Below, piece by piece: positions 1 through 4,906 of a DNA stretch of 8,569 nt. Origin of the DNA: an uncultured Clostridia bacterium (lineage in GTDB: Bacteria; Bacillota; Clostridia; Christensenellales; Aristaeellaceae); NCBI GenBank assembly GCA_947600345.1, contig CANQGC010000116.1, positions 1-8,569 of the forward strand, read 5' to 3'. Each line of letters begins with the position of its first letter. Position 1 is the first letter of the stretch. The notes beneath the pieces were generated by a model, which was not told the DNA's origin, did no database searches, and was given only the letters and a program-made list of their open reading frames with translations. Both the position numbers and the translations under genes were made by a program.

Positions 1-30
1 TAAGGGACTCTGTCCCTTAAGAATTCCTGC
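1..30. repeat. Copy 1 of a 30-bp intergenic repeat with triloop palindrome
   Basis: These 30 bases match positions 2140-2169 exactly. Bases 1-19 form a perfect palindrome, arms TAAGGGAC (1-8) and GTCCCTTA (12-19), loop TCT; the window edge cuts the outer bases that give the other copy a 10-bp stem. The tail GAATTCCTG follows in both copies. There is no T tract, so it is not a standard intrinsic terminator. It belongs to a set of seven triloop hairpins in this window. Probably a dispersed intergenic repeat family; the genome-wide copy number cannot be judged from here. Confidence 0.8.
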
Positions 31-52
31 CAAGGAACCTGAGGTTCCTTGG
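30..52. repeat. Triloop palindrome, 10-bp stem
   Basis: Perfect inverted repeat: arm CCAAGGAACC (30-39), loop TGA (40-42), arm GGTTCCTTGG (43-52). It directly follows the 30-bp repeat, overlapping it by one base. The sequence differs from the neighbouring palindrome but the architecture is the same: perfect stem, 3-nt loop, no T tract. The rest of the leader up to the VanZ ribosome binding site (53-165) shows no clear structure to me. Confidence 0.75.
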
Positions 53-178
53 ATTCTCCCTTCTGCTGCCGCGTGCTTTTCGGGGCTCTCTGTTATATTT
101 CCTTGCCTCCTTCCCTCCACAACGTGCTTTTATCGTTCGTGCCGCATAATGTAAGAAAAAACCTTCCGGAGGCGCGCC

Positions 179-664
179 ATGCGAAGTAGACGCTATCCCA
201 GGCTCAGCATCATCCTCTGGATCGCGGCGGCGGTCTGGTGCGCCGCGCTCTTCCTCCTCTCCGGCCAGGACGGCGCGGAGTCCGGCGCGCTCAGCCTGCG
301 CTTCACCCGGCTCGTGCTGCGGCTGTTCCCCGGGCTACCATACTCCGAAGCCGCGCTGGAACCGCTCCTGCGCAAGTGCGCCCACTTCGCCATATTCGCG
401 CTGGAGGGCATGCTGCTCGGCGGCGCGCTGATGACCTGCATGCGCAGGCGCGCCCTGGGCGGGTTGTTCGCCATGCTCGCCTGCGCGCTCATCGCCGCGC
501 TCAACGAGCTCCACCAAACCTTCTCCGCCGGAAGGAGCTGCGAACTGCGCGACGCGCTGATCGACTCCCTCGGCGGCATCGCGGGCGTGCTCCTGGCGGC
601 GGCAGTGCTTTGGCTGGGCCTCGGATTCGCCCGCAGAATCGCGCGCCGGAGGCAAATGTTATAA
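179..664 (+). CDS. VanZ-family membrane protein
   Basis: A 161-residue integral membrane protein. It carries the signature pattern of the VanZ-like family: a first membrane helix (about 11-27) followed by a short SGQDGAES segment (28-35), an RKCAHF motif (65-70) entering a second helix, a third helix from about 94, and the conserved NELHQTF...GR...RDALID block (109-129) leading into a last Gly-rich helix. A basic tail (RRIARRR) ends the protein, consistent with a cytoplasmic C terminus. The start is ATG with GGAGG at 168-172, spaced 6 nt. VanZ from Tn1546 gives low-level teicoplanin resistance, but most chromosomal homologues have no known function and there is no van cluster here, so no resistance role should be assumed. 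No terminator is visible between it and the next gene, but that gene has its own promoter candidate. Confidence 0.85.
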   Translation: MRSRRYPRLSIILWIAAAVWCAALFLLSGQDGAESGALSLRFTRLVLRLFPGLPYSEAALEPLLRKCAHFAIFALEGMLLGGALMTCMRRRALGGLFAMLACALIAALNELHQTFSAGRSCELRDALIDSLGGIAGVLLAAAVLWLGLGFARRIARRRQML

Positions 665-688
665 TTTGATGAATTCTCGCCTTCGTGC

Positions 689-717
689 GTGACAAATGCA
701 AATTCCGAGGCTATCAT
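689..717 (+). promoter_or_regulatory. Candidate sigma-A promoter for the His-rich GTPase gene
   Basis: GTGACA (689-694) and TATCAT (712-717) are separated by 17 bp; each hexamer differs from consensus at one position. It lies 35 bp upstream of the ATG at 753. I looked for a Zur-like AT-rich palindrome around it and saw none, so metal regulation is not supported by the visible sequence. Confidence 0.55.
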
Positions 718-752
718 GAATACAGAAACGAGAGAAAGAGAGATTGTGGAAA

Positions 753-1904
753 ATGACCAAGATCAACATTATATCCGGCTTCCTGGGCGCGGGCAAGACC
801 ACGCTGATCAAAAAACTGCTGGGCGGCGCCTTTGAGGGCGAGCAGGTTGTGCTCTTGGAGAACGAGTACGGCGAGGTCGGCGTGGACAGCGGCTTCATGC
901 GCGACTCCGGCATCCAGATCACCGAGCTGAACTCCGGCTGCATCTGCTGCACGCTGGTGGGCGACTTCAAGACCGCGCTGGACGAGCTGATGGACAAGTA
1001 TCATCCGGACCGCATCATCATCGAGCCCTCGGGCGTGGGCAAGCTCAGCGACATCCGCAGCGCCGTGATGGATCTGATGGGCGAGCACGACATCACGCTG
1101 GAGGGCAGCGCGACGGTCGCCGACGTGGGCAAGTGCCGCATGTATGCCCGCAACTTCGGCGAGTTCTTCATCGACCAGATTGAGAACGCCGAGACCGTGA
1201 TTCTCAGCCGCACCCAGACGGCGGCCCAGGATCGCATCCAGAAGTGCGTGGATCTGCTGCGCGGCTACAACGAGCACGCGCGCATCATCACCACCCCTTG
1301 GGACGAGCTCACCCCCCAGCAGATGCTGGAGACCATCGAGAGCGCCGCGAGCCTGCTGAGCACCGACGACGTCGTGAAGCATCACCTCGAGCATGAGCAT
1401 GAGCATCACCACGAGCATGACGAGCACGACCACGAGCATGAGCATCACCATGATCATGACGAGCATGACGAGTGCTGCCATCACGATCATGACGAGCATG
1501 ACCATGAGCACGAGCATCATCACGACCATGATGAGCACGACCATGAGCACGAGCATCATCACGACCACGAGCACGGCGAGGAGTGCTCCTGCGGCTGCCA
1601 TCACGATCATCACGGCCACCACCACGCGGACGAAGTGTTCCAGAACATCGGCGTGGAGACGCCGAAGAAGTTCGAGGAGGCCGAGATTCGCGCGGCGCTG
1701 GATCAGCTCGACGACGAGGACGAGTACGGCGAGATCCTGCGCGCGAAGGGCATACTGCCGCTGACCGACGGCCGCTGGCTGCACTTCGACTATGTGCCCG
1801 GCGAGAGCGACATTCGCTACGGCAGCGCGGACTACACCGGCCGCCTGTGCGTGATCGGCACCAAGATCGACGCGGATGCGCTGAAGAAGCTGTTCGGGAT
1901 CTGA
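753..1904 (+). CDS. COG0523/G3E (CobW-type) GTPase with long His-rich metal-binding segment
   Basis: A 383-residue P-loop GTPase of the G3E family, whose members deliver or insert metals (zinc, cobalt, nickel). Seen in order: Walker A GFLGAGKTT (9-17), ENEYGE (36-41), the metal motif GCICC (62-66, Cys63/65/66), EPSGVG (91-96), a linker with 41 His and 5 Cys in residues 210-291, and a CobW C-terminal-like domain (about 295-383). The expected NKxD guanine-specificity motif is not visible; SRTQ (152-155) stands at that place after the hydrophobic strand TVIL. The ATG at 753 is chosen because family members start a few residues before the first strand; an in-frame TTG at 744 is an alternative. 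The Shine-Dalgarno is weak for either (GGA at 748-750 sits too close to the ATG; a purine run lies at 731-742). A zinc-chaperone role is the likeliest by family, but the metal cannot be decided from sequence. Confidence 0.9.
   Translation: MTKINIISGFLGAGKTTLIKKLLGGAFEGEQVVLLENEYGEVGVDSGFMRDSGIQITELNSGCICCTLVGDFKTALDELMDKYHPDRIIIEPSGVGKLSDIRSAVMDLMGEHDITLEGSATVADVGKCRMYARNFGEFFIDQIENAETVILSRTQTAAQDRIQKCVDLLRGYNEHARIITTPWDELTPQQMLETIESAASLLSTDDVVKHHLEHEHEHHHEHDEHDHEHEHHHDHDEHDECCHHDHDEHDHEHEHHHDHDEHDHEHEHHHDHEHGEECSCGCHHDHHGHHHADEVFQNIGVETPKKFEEAEIRAALDQLDDEDEYGEILRAKGILPLTDGRWLHFDYVPGESDIRYGSADYTGRLCVIGTKIDADALKKLFGI
1380..1625 (+). repeat. His-rich coding tandem repeat (39-bp unit)
   Basis: This part of the GTPase gene encodes residues 210-291, in which 41 of 82 residues are His, nearly all the rest being Glu or Asp plus five Cys (CC at 241-242; CSCGC at 278-282). 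A 13-residue unit EHDHEHEHHHDHD appears at nt 1422-1460, 1494-1532 and 1533-1571 (the last ends in E rather than D). The second and third copies are adjacent and nearly identical at DNA level, which points to recent duplication. A unit of 39 bp keeps the frame, so length change would alter metal capacity without breaking the protein. Confidence 0.9.
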
Positions 1905-1940
1905 GGCAGTTGGTGGGAAAGCGAACGCTGGCGGAAGATG

Positions 1941-1955
1941 CCCGGCTGCGCCGGG
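1941..1955. repeat. Triloop palindrome, 6-bp GC stem
   Basis: Arms CCCGGC (1941-1946) and GCCGGG (1950-1955) enclose the loop TGC. It lies 37 bp after the stop of the His-rich GTPase gene and is the first of five perfect triloop hairpins in this intergenic region. It has no following T run. Confidence 0.6.
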
Positions 1956-1976
1956 GGAGTTAGTGGCGGCTGTTTC

Positions 1977-2007
1977 GAATTGGGAAGCCCTTTGGGCTTC
2001 CCAATTC
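1977..2007. repeat. Triloop palindrome, 14-bp stem
   Basis: Arms GAATTGGGAAGCCC (1977-1990) and GGGCTTCCCAATTC (1994-2007) pair perfectly around the loop TTT. It is the longest stem in the set and could form a very stable RNA hairpin from either strand. AAAA follows instead of a T run, so it is not a + strand intrinsic terminator; it may still act as an mRNA 3'-end stabiliser or processing barrier downstream of the GTPase gene (inference). Confidence 0.8.
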
Positions 2008-2019
2008 AAAAGGCGCCGC

Positions 2020-2086
2020 GCGGCCCGCTTATGGTTACGCAAAAGGATGAGTTCGAATTGCCGGGCTTTTTTTCTATGCGGGCCGC
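2020..2086. other. Long-range inverted repeat enclosing an interrupted terminator-like T run
   Basis: GCGGCCCGC (2020-2028) is exactly complementary to GCGGGCCGC (2078-2086), with 49 bases between. Inside lies CCGGGC followed by seven T (2061-2073), which looks like the 3' half of an intrinsic terminator whose matching 5' half is not adjacent; GCCGGGC at 2060-2066 can pair only with GCCCGGC at 1940-1946, 113 bases upstream. This may be the old transcription terminator of the upstream gene broken up by repeat insertion. I see no gene here. Confidence 0.35.
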
Positions 2087-2095
2087 AGGGAGACG

Positions 2096-2110
2096 CCGGG
2101 CTCCGCCCGG
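2096..2110. repeat. Triloop palindrome, 6-bp stem
   Basis: Arms CCGGGC (2096-2101) and GCCCGG (2105-2110), loop TCC. It begins a closely packed run of three triloop hairpins (2096-2160) that ends just before the start codon at 2171. Confidence 0.65.
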
Positions 2111-2116
2111 ACCCGT

Positions 2117-2133
2117 TCCGGGCGCTGCCCGGA
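2117..2133. repeat. Triloop palindrome, 7-bp stem
   Basis: Arms TCCGGGC (2117-2123) and GCCCGGA (2127-2133), loop GCT. It is separated by 6 bases from the palindrome before it and by 4 from the one after. Confidence 0.65.
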
Positions 2134-2137
2134 CCTG

Positions 2138-2169
2138 CTTAAGGGACTCTGTCCCTTAAGAATTCCTGC
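2138..2169. repeat. Copy 2 of the 30-bp intergenic repeat (full 10-bp triloop palindrome)
   Basis: Arms CTTAAGGGAC (2138-2147) and GTCCCTTAAG (2151-2160) enclose TCT, followed by the tail AATTCCTGC. Bases 2140-2169 are identical to 1-30. The element stops one base before the ATG at 2171, so it occupies the position where a Shine-Dalgarno sequence should be. Confidence 0.85.
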
Positions 2170-2170
2170 T

Positions 2171-3115
2171 ATGGAAGCACCCGTATATATCGTCACCGGC
2201 TTTCTGGAGAGCGGCAAGACGAAGTTCATGACGGAGATGATCACCGATGACGGCTTCTCCGAGGGCGAGCGCACGCTGCTCATCGTCTGCGAGGAGGGCG
2301 AGGAGGAGTACGATCCCGAGGTTCTGCGCAAGGCCAACACCGTGCAGGTGAACCTGGAGTCCATCGACGACATGGCCGGGGACGCGCTGGTAAAGCTCGA
2401 TCGGGAGTACAAGCCCGAGCGCGTGCTGATCGAGTACAACAGCACCTGGCTGCTCAATACCCTCTACAAGGCCAAGAAGCCCAAGAACTGGGAGCTGGCG
2501 CAGATCATCACGCTGATCGACGCCACCACCTTTGAGCTCTACCTGAAGAACATGCGCAAGTTCATGGCCGACGGCATTCAGGAGGGCGACCTGATCCTGT
2601 TCAACCGCTGCGATGCGGAAACGCCCAAGAGCAAGTGGCGCAGGGCCTGCCTGGCGATGAACAACACCGCCCGCATCATCTTCGAGAACACCGACGGCAG
2701 CATGGAGGATGGCGTGTCCGACGAGGACCTGCCCTACGACGTGAAGGCCGATCCCATCGAGATCCTGGACGTGGACTTCGGCACCTTCTACCTGGACGCC
2801 ATGGAGCACCCGGACCGCTACGACGGCAAGCGCATCCGCGCCAAGGGCCGCGCCTTCCGCATGCAGAACATGCCCAAGAAGTGCTTCGTGTTCGGTCGCC
2901 ACGCCATGACCTGCTGCGTGGAGGACATCGGCGGCATCGGCTATCTGTGCCGCTACAAGACGAAGATTCCTCCGGTCAAGGACTGGATCTGGCTCACCGC
3001 CAAGGTCGAGGCCTCCTACAGCCCGCTGCACGGGAGGGATGCCATCATCCTCATCGAGGAGGACATCTCCCCCGCCGAGCCGCCCGCCGAGGAGCTGGTC
3101 TACTTCAACAACTGA
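2171..3115 (+). CDS. G3E-type GTPase fused to a DUF1980/YcgQ-like C-terminal domain
   Basis: A 314-residue protein in two parts. Residues 1 to about 190 are a divergent CobW-like P-loop GTPase: Walker A GFLESGKT (10-17), a VLIEYNSTW strand where EpSG is usual, and a clear G4 motif NRCD (145-148). It lacks the CxCC metal motif. Residues about 198-305 resemble the C-terminal domain of the YcgQ/TIGR03943 (DUF1980) family: a YDGKRIRAKG strand (217-226), then F..GRHAMTCCVED (239-252) with a Cys pair and Gly-rich GIGYLCRY. Family proteins pair with YcgR/COG0701 permeases and occur near COG0523 genes, so metal homeostasis is likely (recalled, not searched). ATG at 2171 is needed to keep the Walker A motif near the N terminus, yet no Shine-Dalgarno precedes it. 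Probably cotranscribed with the His-rich GTPase gene. No terminator is visible after it. Confidence 0.8.
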   Translation: MEAPVYIVTGFLESGKTKFMTEMITDDGFSEGERTLLIVCEEGEEEYDPEVLRKANTVQVNLESIDDMAGDALVKLDREYKPERVLIEYNSTWLLNTLYKAKKPKNWELAQIITLIDATTFELYLKNMRKFMADGIQEGDLILFNRCDAETPKSKWRRACLAMNNTARIIFENTDGSMEDGVSDEDLPYDVKADPIEILDVDFGTFYLDAMEHPDRYDGKRIRAKGRAFRMQNMPKKCFVFGRHAMTCCVEDIGGIGYLCRYKTKIPPVKDWIWLTAKVEASYSPLHGRDAIILIEEDISPAEPPAEELVYFNN

Positions 3116-3167
3116 GCTGTAAAGTCTGCGCCTTCAAAATAAATGTTGCAAAAGTATTTCAAAAGGC

Positions 3168-3196
3168 TTGCAATCCGCATCCTTTTGTGCTAGAAT
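3168..3196 (+). promoter_or_regulatory. Promoter of the SH3b protein gene
   Basis: TTGCAA (3168-3173), a 17-bp spacer, and TAGAAT (3191-3196), with TGC just upstream of the -10 giving an extended -10 element. The surrounding AT-rich DNA contrasts with the GC-rich genes on both sides. Confidence 0.75.
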
Positions 3197-3225
3197 ATGG
3201 TCATAGATCGGAGGTGCGTTCAAAG

Positions 3226-3699
3226 ATGAAACGTAATTTGGTCAAATTTATATGTTCTTTGATGATTGTCGCGATGCTGGCGGCGCAGGTATCCGCGCTG
3301 GCCTCGAATGCGTATCTTTTAAAGGTCAACGGCGTCGGAAGCTATGTTCGCTCGGAGACGGGCGAGAAGATCGGTTCGCTGCGCAAGGGCACGCGGGTGC
3401 TCTATTGGGGCCACAAGAAGGGCCAGATGCTGAAGGTGATGATCGCCTCCGGCAAGATCGGCTATGTCTATCAGGGCAATCTGGATACCTATGGCGCGAT
3501 GAACGCCAAGCAGCTTTACATGACGGATTCCCCGACCAAGCTCTACAAGCGCGTCGGCTCCTCGATGAAGGCGAAGGGCAGCGTGGGCAAGGGCGTGCCG
3601 CTGATCGTGTACCGCAGCGTCAACGGCTGGGCGATGGTCAAGAGCCTGGCGGGCAAGACCGCCTACGTCAAAACCAGCAATCTGAAGAAGATCGCGTAA
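3226..3699 (+). CDS. Secreted protein with two SH3b-like repeats
   Basis: A 157-residue exported protein. The N terminus is a classic signal peptide: MKRNLVK, then a hydrophobic core (8-22) and an ALA cleavage site (24-26), giving a mature protein from about Ser27. The rest is two related segments, about 29-90 and 95-157, each with the pattern of bacterial SH3-like (SH3b) domains: short beta strands, GSLRKGTRV or GSVGKGVPL, a W or YW, then a GKIGYV or GKTAYV turn and an N-L ending. Such domains commonly bind peptidoglycan or proteins at the cell wall. There is no catalytic domain, sortase signal or membrane anchor, so it may be a small wall-associated binding protein. ATG has GGAGGT at 3210-3215, spacing 10. 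It is a single-gene transcription unit with its own promoter and strong terminator. Confidence 0.8.
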   Translation: MKRNLVKFICSLMIVAMLAAQVSALASNAYLLKVNGVGSYVRSETGEKIGSLRKGTRVLYWGHKKGQMLKVMIASGKIGYVYQGNLDTYGAMNAKQLYMTDSPTKLYKRVGSSMKAKGSVGKGVPLIVYRSVNGWAMVKSLAGKTAYVKTSNLKKIA

Positions 3700-3713
3700 A
3701 CTCGGCACAGGCG

Positions 3714-3748
3714 AAGGGGAGCGGCCGTCGAAGCGGCCGCTCCCCTTT
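3714..3748 (+). terminator. Intrinsic terminator after the SH3b gene
   Basis: A perfect 14-bp stem, AAGGGGAGCGGCCG (3714-3727) with its complement at 3734-3747, loop TCGAAG, then a very short T tract. It starts 14 bp after the stop codon. The loop is 6 nt, unlike the triloop repeat palindromes, and its position fits transcription termination. Confidence 0.8.
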
Positions 3749-3830
3749 CGTCCGTCAGGAGCCGGGCGCGCCGGAGCCTCCGCCGCTTCCGGGGAATCTT
3801 TGGCGCTCACGTAAATTTTTGCGATTCGCC

Positions 3831-3859
3831 TTGACTTTCCCTCTCGCTTGACGTATAGT
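3831..3859 (+). promoter_or_regulatory. Promoter of the riboflavin transporter unit
   Basis: TTGACT (3831-3836) and TATAGT (3854-3859) with an exact 17-bp spacer, placed a few bases before the FMN aptamer, where transcription of a riboswitch leader should begin. Confidence 0.8.
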
Positions 3860-3869
3860 TTCCCTGGAG

Positions 3870-3998
3870 CAAGTCTTCAGGGCAGGGTGCGATTCCCGAC
3901 CGGCGGTGACAGGCGAAGCCTGAAGTCCGCGCGCGCCTCGGCGCATGAACCGGTGCGATTCCGGTACCGACGGTACAGTCCGGATGAAAGAAGGCGCG
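3870..3998 (+). promoter_or_regulatory. FMN riboswitch (RFN element)
   Basis: The conserved RFN blocks are present in order: CTTCAGGGCAGGGTG (3875-3889), ATTCCCGACCGGCGGTGACA (about 3892-3911), AAGTCCGCG, CCGGTGCGATTCCGGTACCGACGGT (in 3950-3974) and AGTCCGGATGAAAGAAGG (3977-3994). CTTC at 3875-3878 and GAAG at 3990-3993 close the P1 stem. FMN binding in this class lowers expression of riboflavin synthesis or uptake genes. The downstream hairpin with a T run implies transcription attenuation of the riboflavin transporter gene. Confidence 0.95.
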
Positions 3999-4025
3999 AA
4001 GTCCGCATTTTGCGCATGTCTTTTT

Positions 4026-4056
4026 GGCCCCGGGACGCCTGTCCCGGGGCCTTTTT
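4026..4056 (+). terminator. Riboswitch expression-platform terminator
   Basis: GGCCCCGGGAC (4026-4036) pairs perfectly with GTCCCGGGGCC (4041-4051), loop GCCT, followed by TTTTT (4052-4056). It lies between the FMN aptamer and the ribU start, so FMN-bound RNA should terminate here. I could not identify the antiterminator partner with confidence. Confidence 0.9.
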
Positions 4057-4089
4057 CGCGGGCCTCGCAGCGACAAGGAGGAGATACCC

Positions 4090-4752
4090 ATGCGCGCAAG
4101 CAACACCACCCGAAAGCTGACCCTCGGAGCCATGTTCGCCGCCCTCGCCTACCTGGTGATGTGCGTGATCCACATCCGCATCGTGGCCGCGGCTCCCTTC
4201 CTGACCTACGACCCCAAGGACGTGATCCTGGCCATCTGCGGCTTCACGCTGGGGCCGATCCCCGCGCTGACCACCGCCGCCGTGGTGGCGTTCCTCGAGC
4301 TGATCACGGTGAGCACCTCCGGGCCCATCGGCTTCGTGATGAACCTGCTCTCCAGCGCGGCCTTTCTGCTGCCCCCGGCGATCCTCTATGCGCGCAAGCG
4401 CACGCTTCGCGGAGCGGCCCTGGGTCTCACGCTGGGCGTGGCCTGCGAGGTGGCCTCGATGCTCCTGTGGAACTACTTCATCACGCCGCTCTACACGGGC
4501 ACACCCCGGGCGGCGGTGGCGGCGATGCTGCTGCCGGTATTCCTGCCCTTCAACCTGATCAAGGGCGCGCTGAACGCCGCGATCACGATGCTGGTCTACA
4601 AGCCCGTATCCCGCGGGCTCCGGCGGGCGGGGCTGCTGGCGGAGCGCGCCGCCGAGCCGAACATCACCCGGGCCCGCAGCCTGTGCGCGACGCTCATCGC
4701 CGCCGCCGTGCTCGCCGCCTGCATCGCCGCCGCGCTGATCCTGGGAAAATAA
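4090..4752 (+). CDS. ribU: Riboflavin ECF transporter substrate-binding protein RibU
   Basis: A 220-residue, roughly six-helix membrane protein, the S component that captures riboflavin for a group II energy-coupling factor transporter (shared EcfA/A'/T module encoded elsewhere). Seen: RKLTLGAMFAALAY (8-21) with the Ala-rich face S components use to contact EcfT, FLTYDPKDV (37-45) typical of RibU, GP...GFVMN (78-85), WNYFITPLY (127-135) and LPFNLIKGALN (152-162), then a last C-terminal helix. The length fits the family although the C-terminal extension is slightly long. ATG at 4090 is preceded by AAGGAGGA (4075-4083); an upstream TTG at 4024 falls inside the attenuator and is rejected. The FMN riboswitch independently supports the assignment. 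Single-gene unit ended by its own terminator. Confidence 0.93.
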   Translation: MRASNTTRKLTLGAMFAALAYLVMCVIHIRIVAAAPFLTYDPKDVILAICGFTLGPIPALTTAAVVAFLELITVSTSGPIGFVMNLLSSAAFLLPPAILYARKRTLRGAALGLTLGVACEVASMLLWNYFITPLYTGTPRAAVAAMLLPVFLPFNLIKGALNAAITMLVYKPVSRGLRRAGLLAERAAEPNITRARSLCATLIAAAVLAACIAAALILGK

Positions 4753-4771
4753 ACCTGACGAACTCCAAGCG

Positions 4772-4802
4772 GGAAGGCTCCGCCCTGAGCCTTCCTTTTT
4801 TT
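4772..4802 (+). terminator. Intrinsic terminator after ribU
   Basis: GGAAGGCTC (4772-4780) pairs with GAGCCTTCC (4787-4795), 6-nt loop, followed by seven T (4796-4802). It begins 20 bp after the ribU stop codon. Confidence 0.9.
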
Positions 4803-4841
4803 CGTCCATCCGAAATCCTTTCAATTTAACAGTCCCTCCCC

Positions 4842-4869
4842 TTGCATTCCAAAACAGTTCTGCTATAAT
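4842..4869 (+). promoter_or_regulatory. Promoter of the marR-type/RND operon
   Basis: TTGCAT (4842-4847), a 16-bp spacer and a consensus TATAAT (4864-4869) with TGC in front of it (extended -10). Upstream is the ribU terminator, so this promoter starts a new transcription unit. Confidence 0.8.
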
Positions 4870-4892
4870 AATAGTTAAGTTGAAAAACTATT
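4870..4892 (+). promoter_or_regulatory. Candidate operator for the MarR-type regulator
   Basis: AATAGTT (4870-4876) and AACTATT (4886-4892) form a perfect inverted repeat with a 9-bp spacer; nested in it is AGTT-GAAA-AACT (4878-4889). It abuts the -10 box and covers the likely transcription start, a standard place for MarR-family autorepression. Binding is inferred from position and symmetry only. Confidence 0.5.
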
Positions 4893-4906
4893 TCGGAGGT
4901 GTGCAT

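Noticed and set aside
1380..1625. Regular repeat spacing considered as a CRISPR array
   Set aside because: The repeats are coding, in frame with the GTPase, built of CAT/CAC/GAG codons, with no unique spacers.
1977..2007. 14-bp stem-loop considered as an intrinsic terminator
   Set aside because: It has a 3-nt loop and is followed by AAAA rather than T on the + strand; it is better grouped with the triloop repeat palindromes.
714..2042. A 442-codon minus-strand open frame rich in Met/Val/Leu that looks like a membrane protein
   Set aside because: The hydrophobic Met/Val stretch is the complement of the His-rich CAT/CAC codons of the + strand GTPase. The + frame has full G3E motifs.
2043..2066. 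TTCGAAT (2052-2058) near paired GCCCGGC/GCCGGGC, suggesting a tRNA or tRNA remnant
   Set aside because: No T-stem pairs around the TTCGAAT loop in correct register and no anticodon or D arm can be placed; the 113-nt gap does not fold as a cloverleaf.
2156..3031. A 291-codon minus-strand open frame
   Set aside because: Shadow of the GTPase-DUF1980 fusion gene; the + frame carries Walker A, NRCD and a plausible domain fusion.
4024..4089. Upstream TTG start extending ribU by 22 residues
   Set aside because: It falls in the riboswitch terminator, lacks a ribosome binding site, and encodes an Arg/Gly-rich stretch unlike RibU; ATG 4090 has a strong site.
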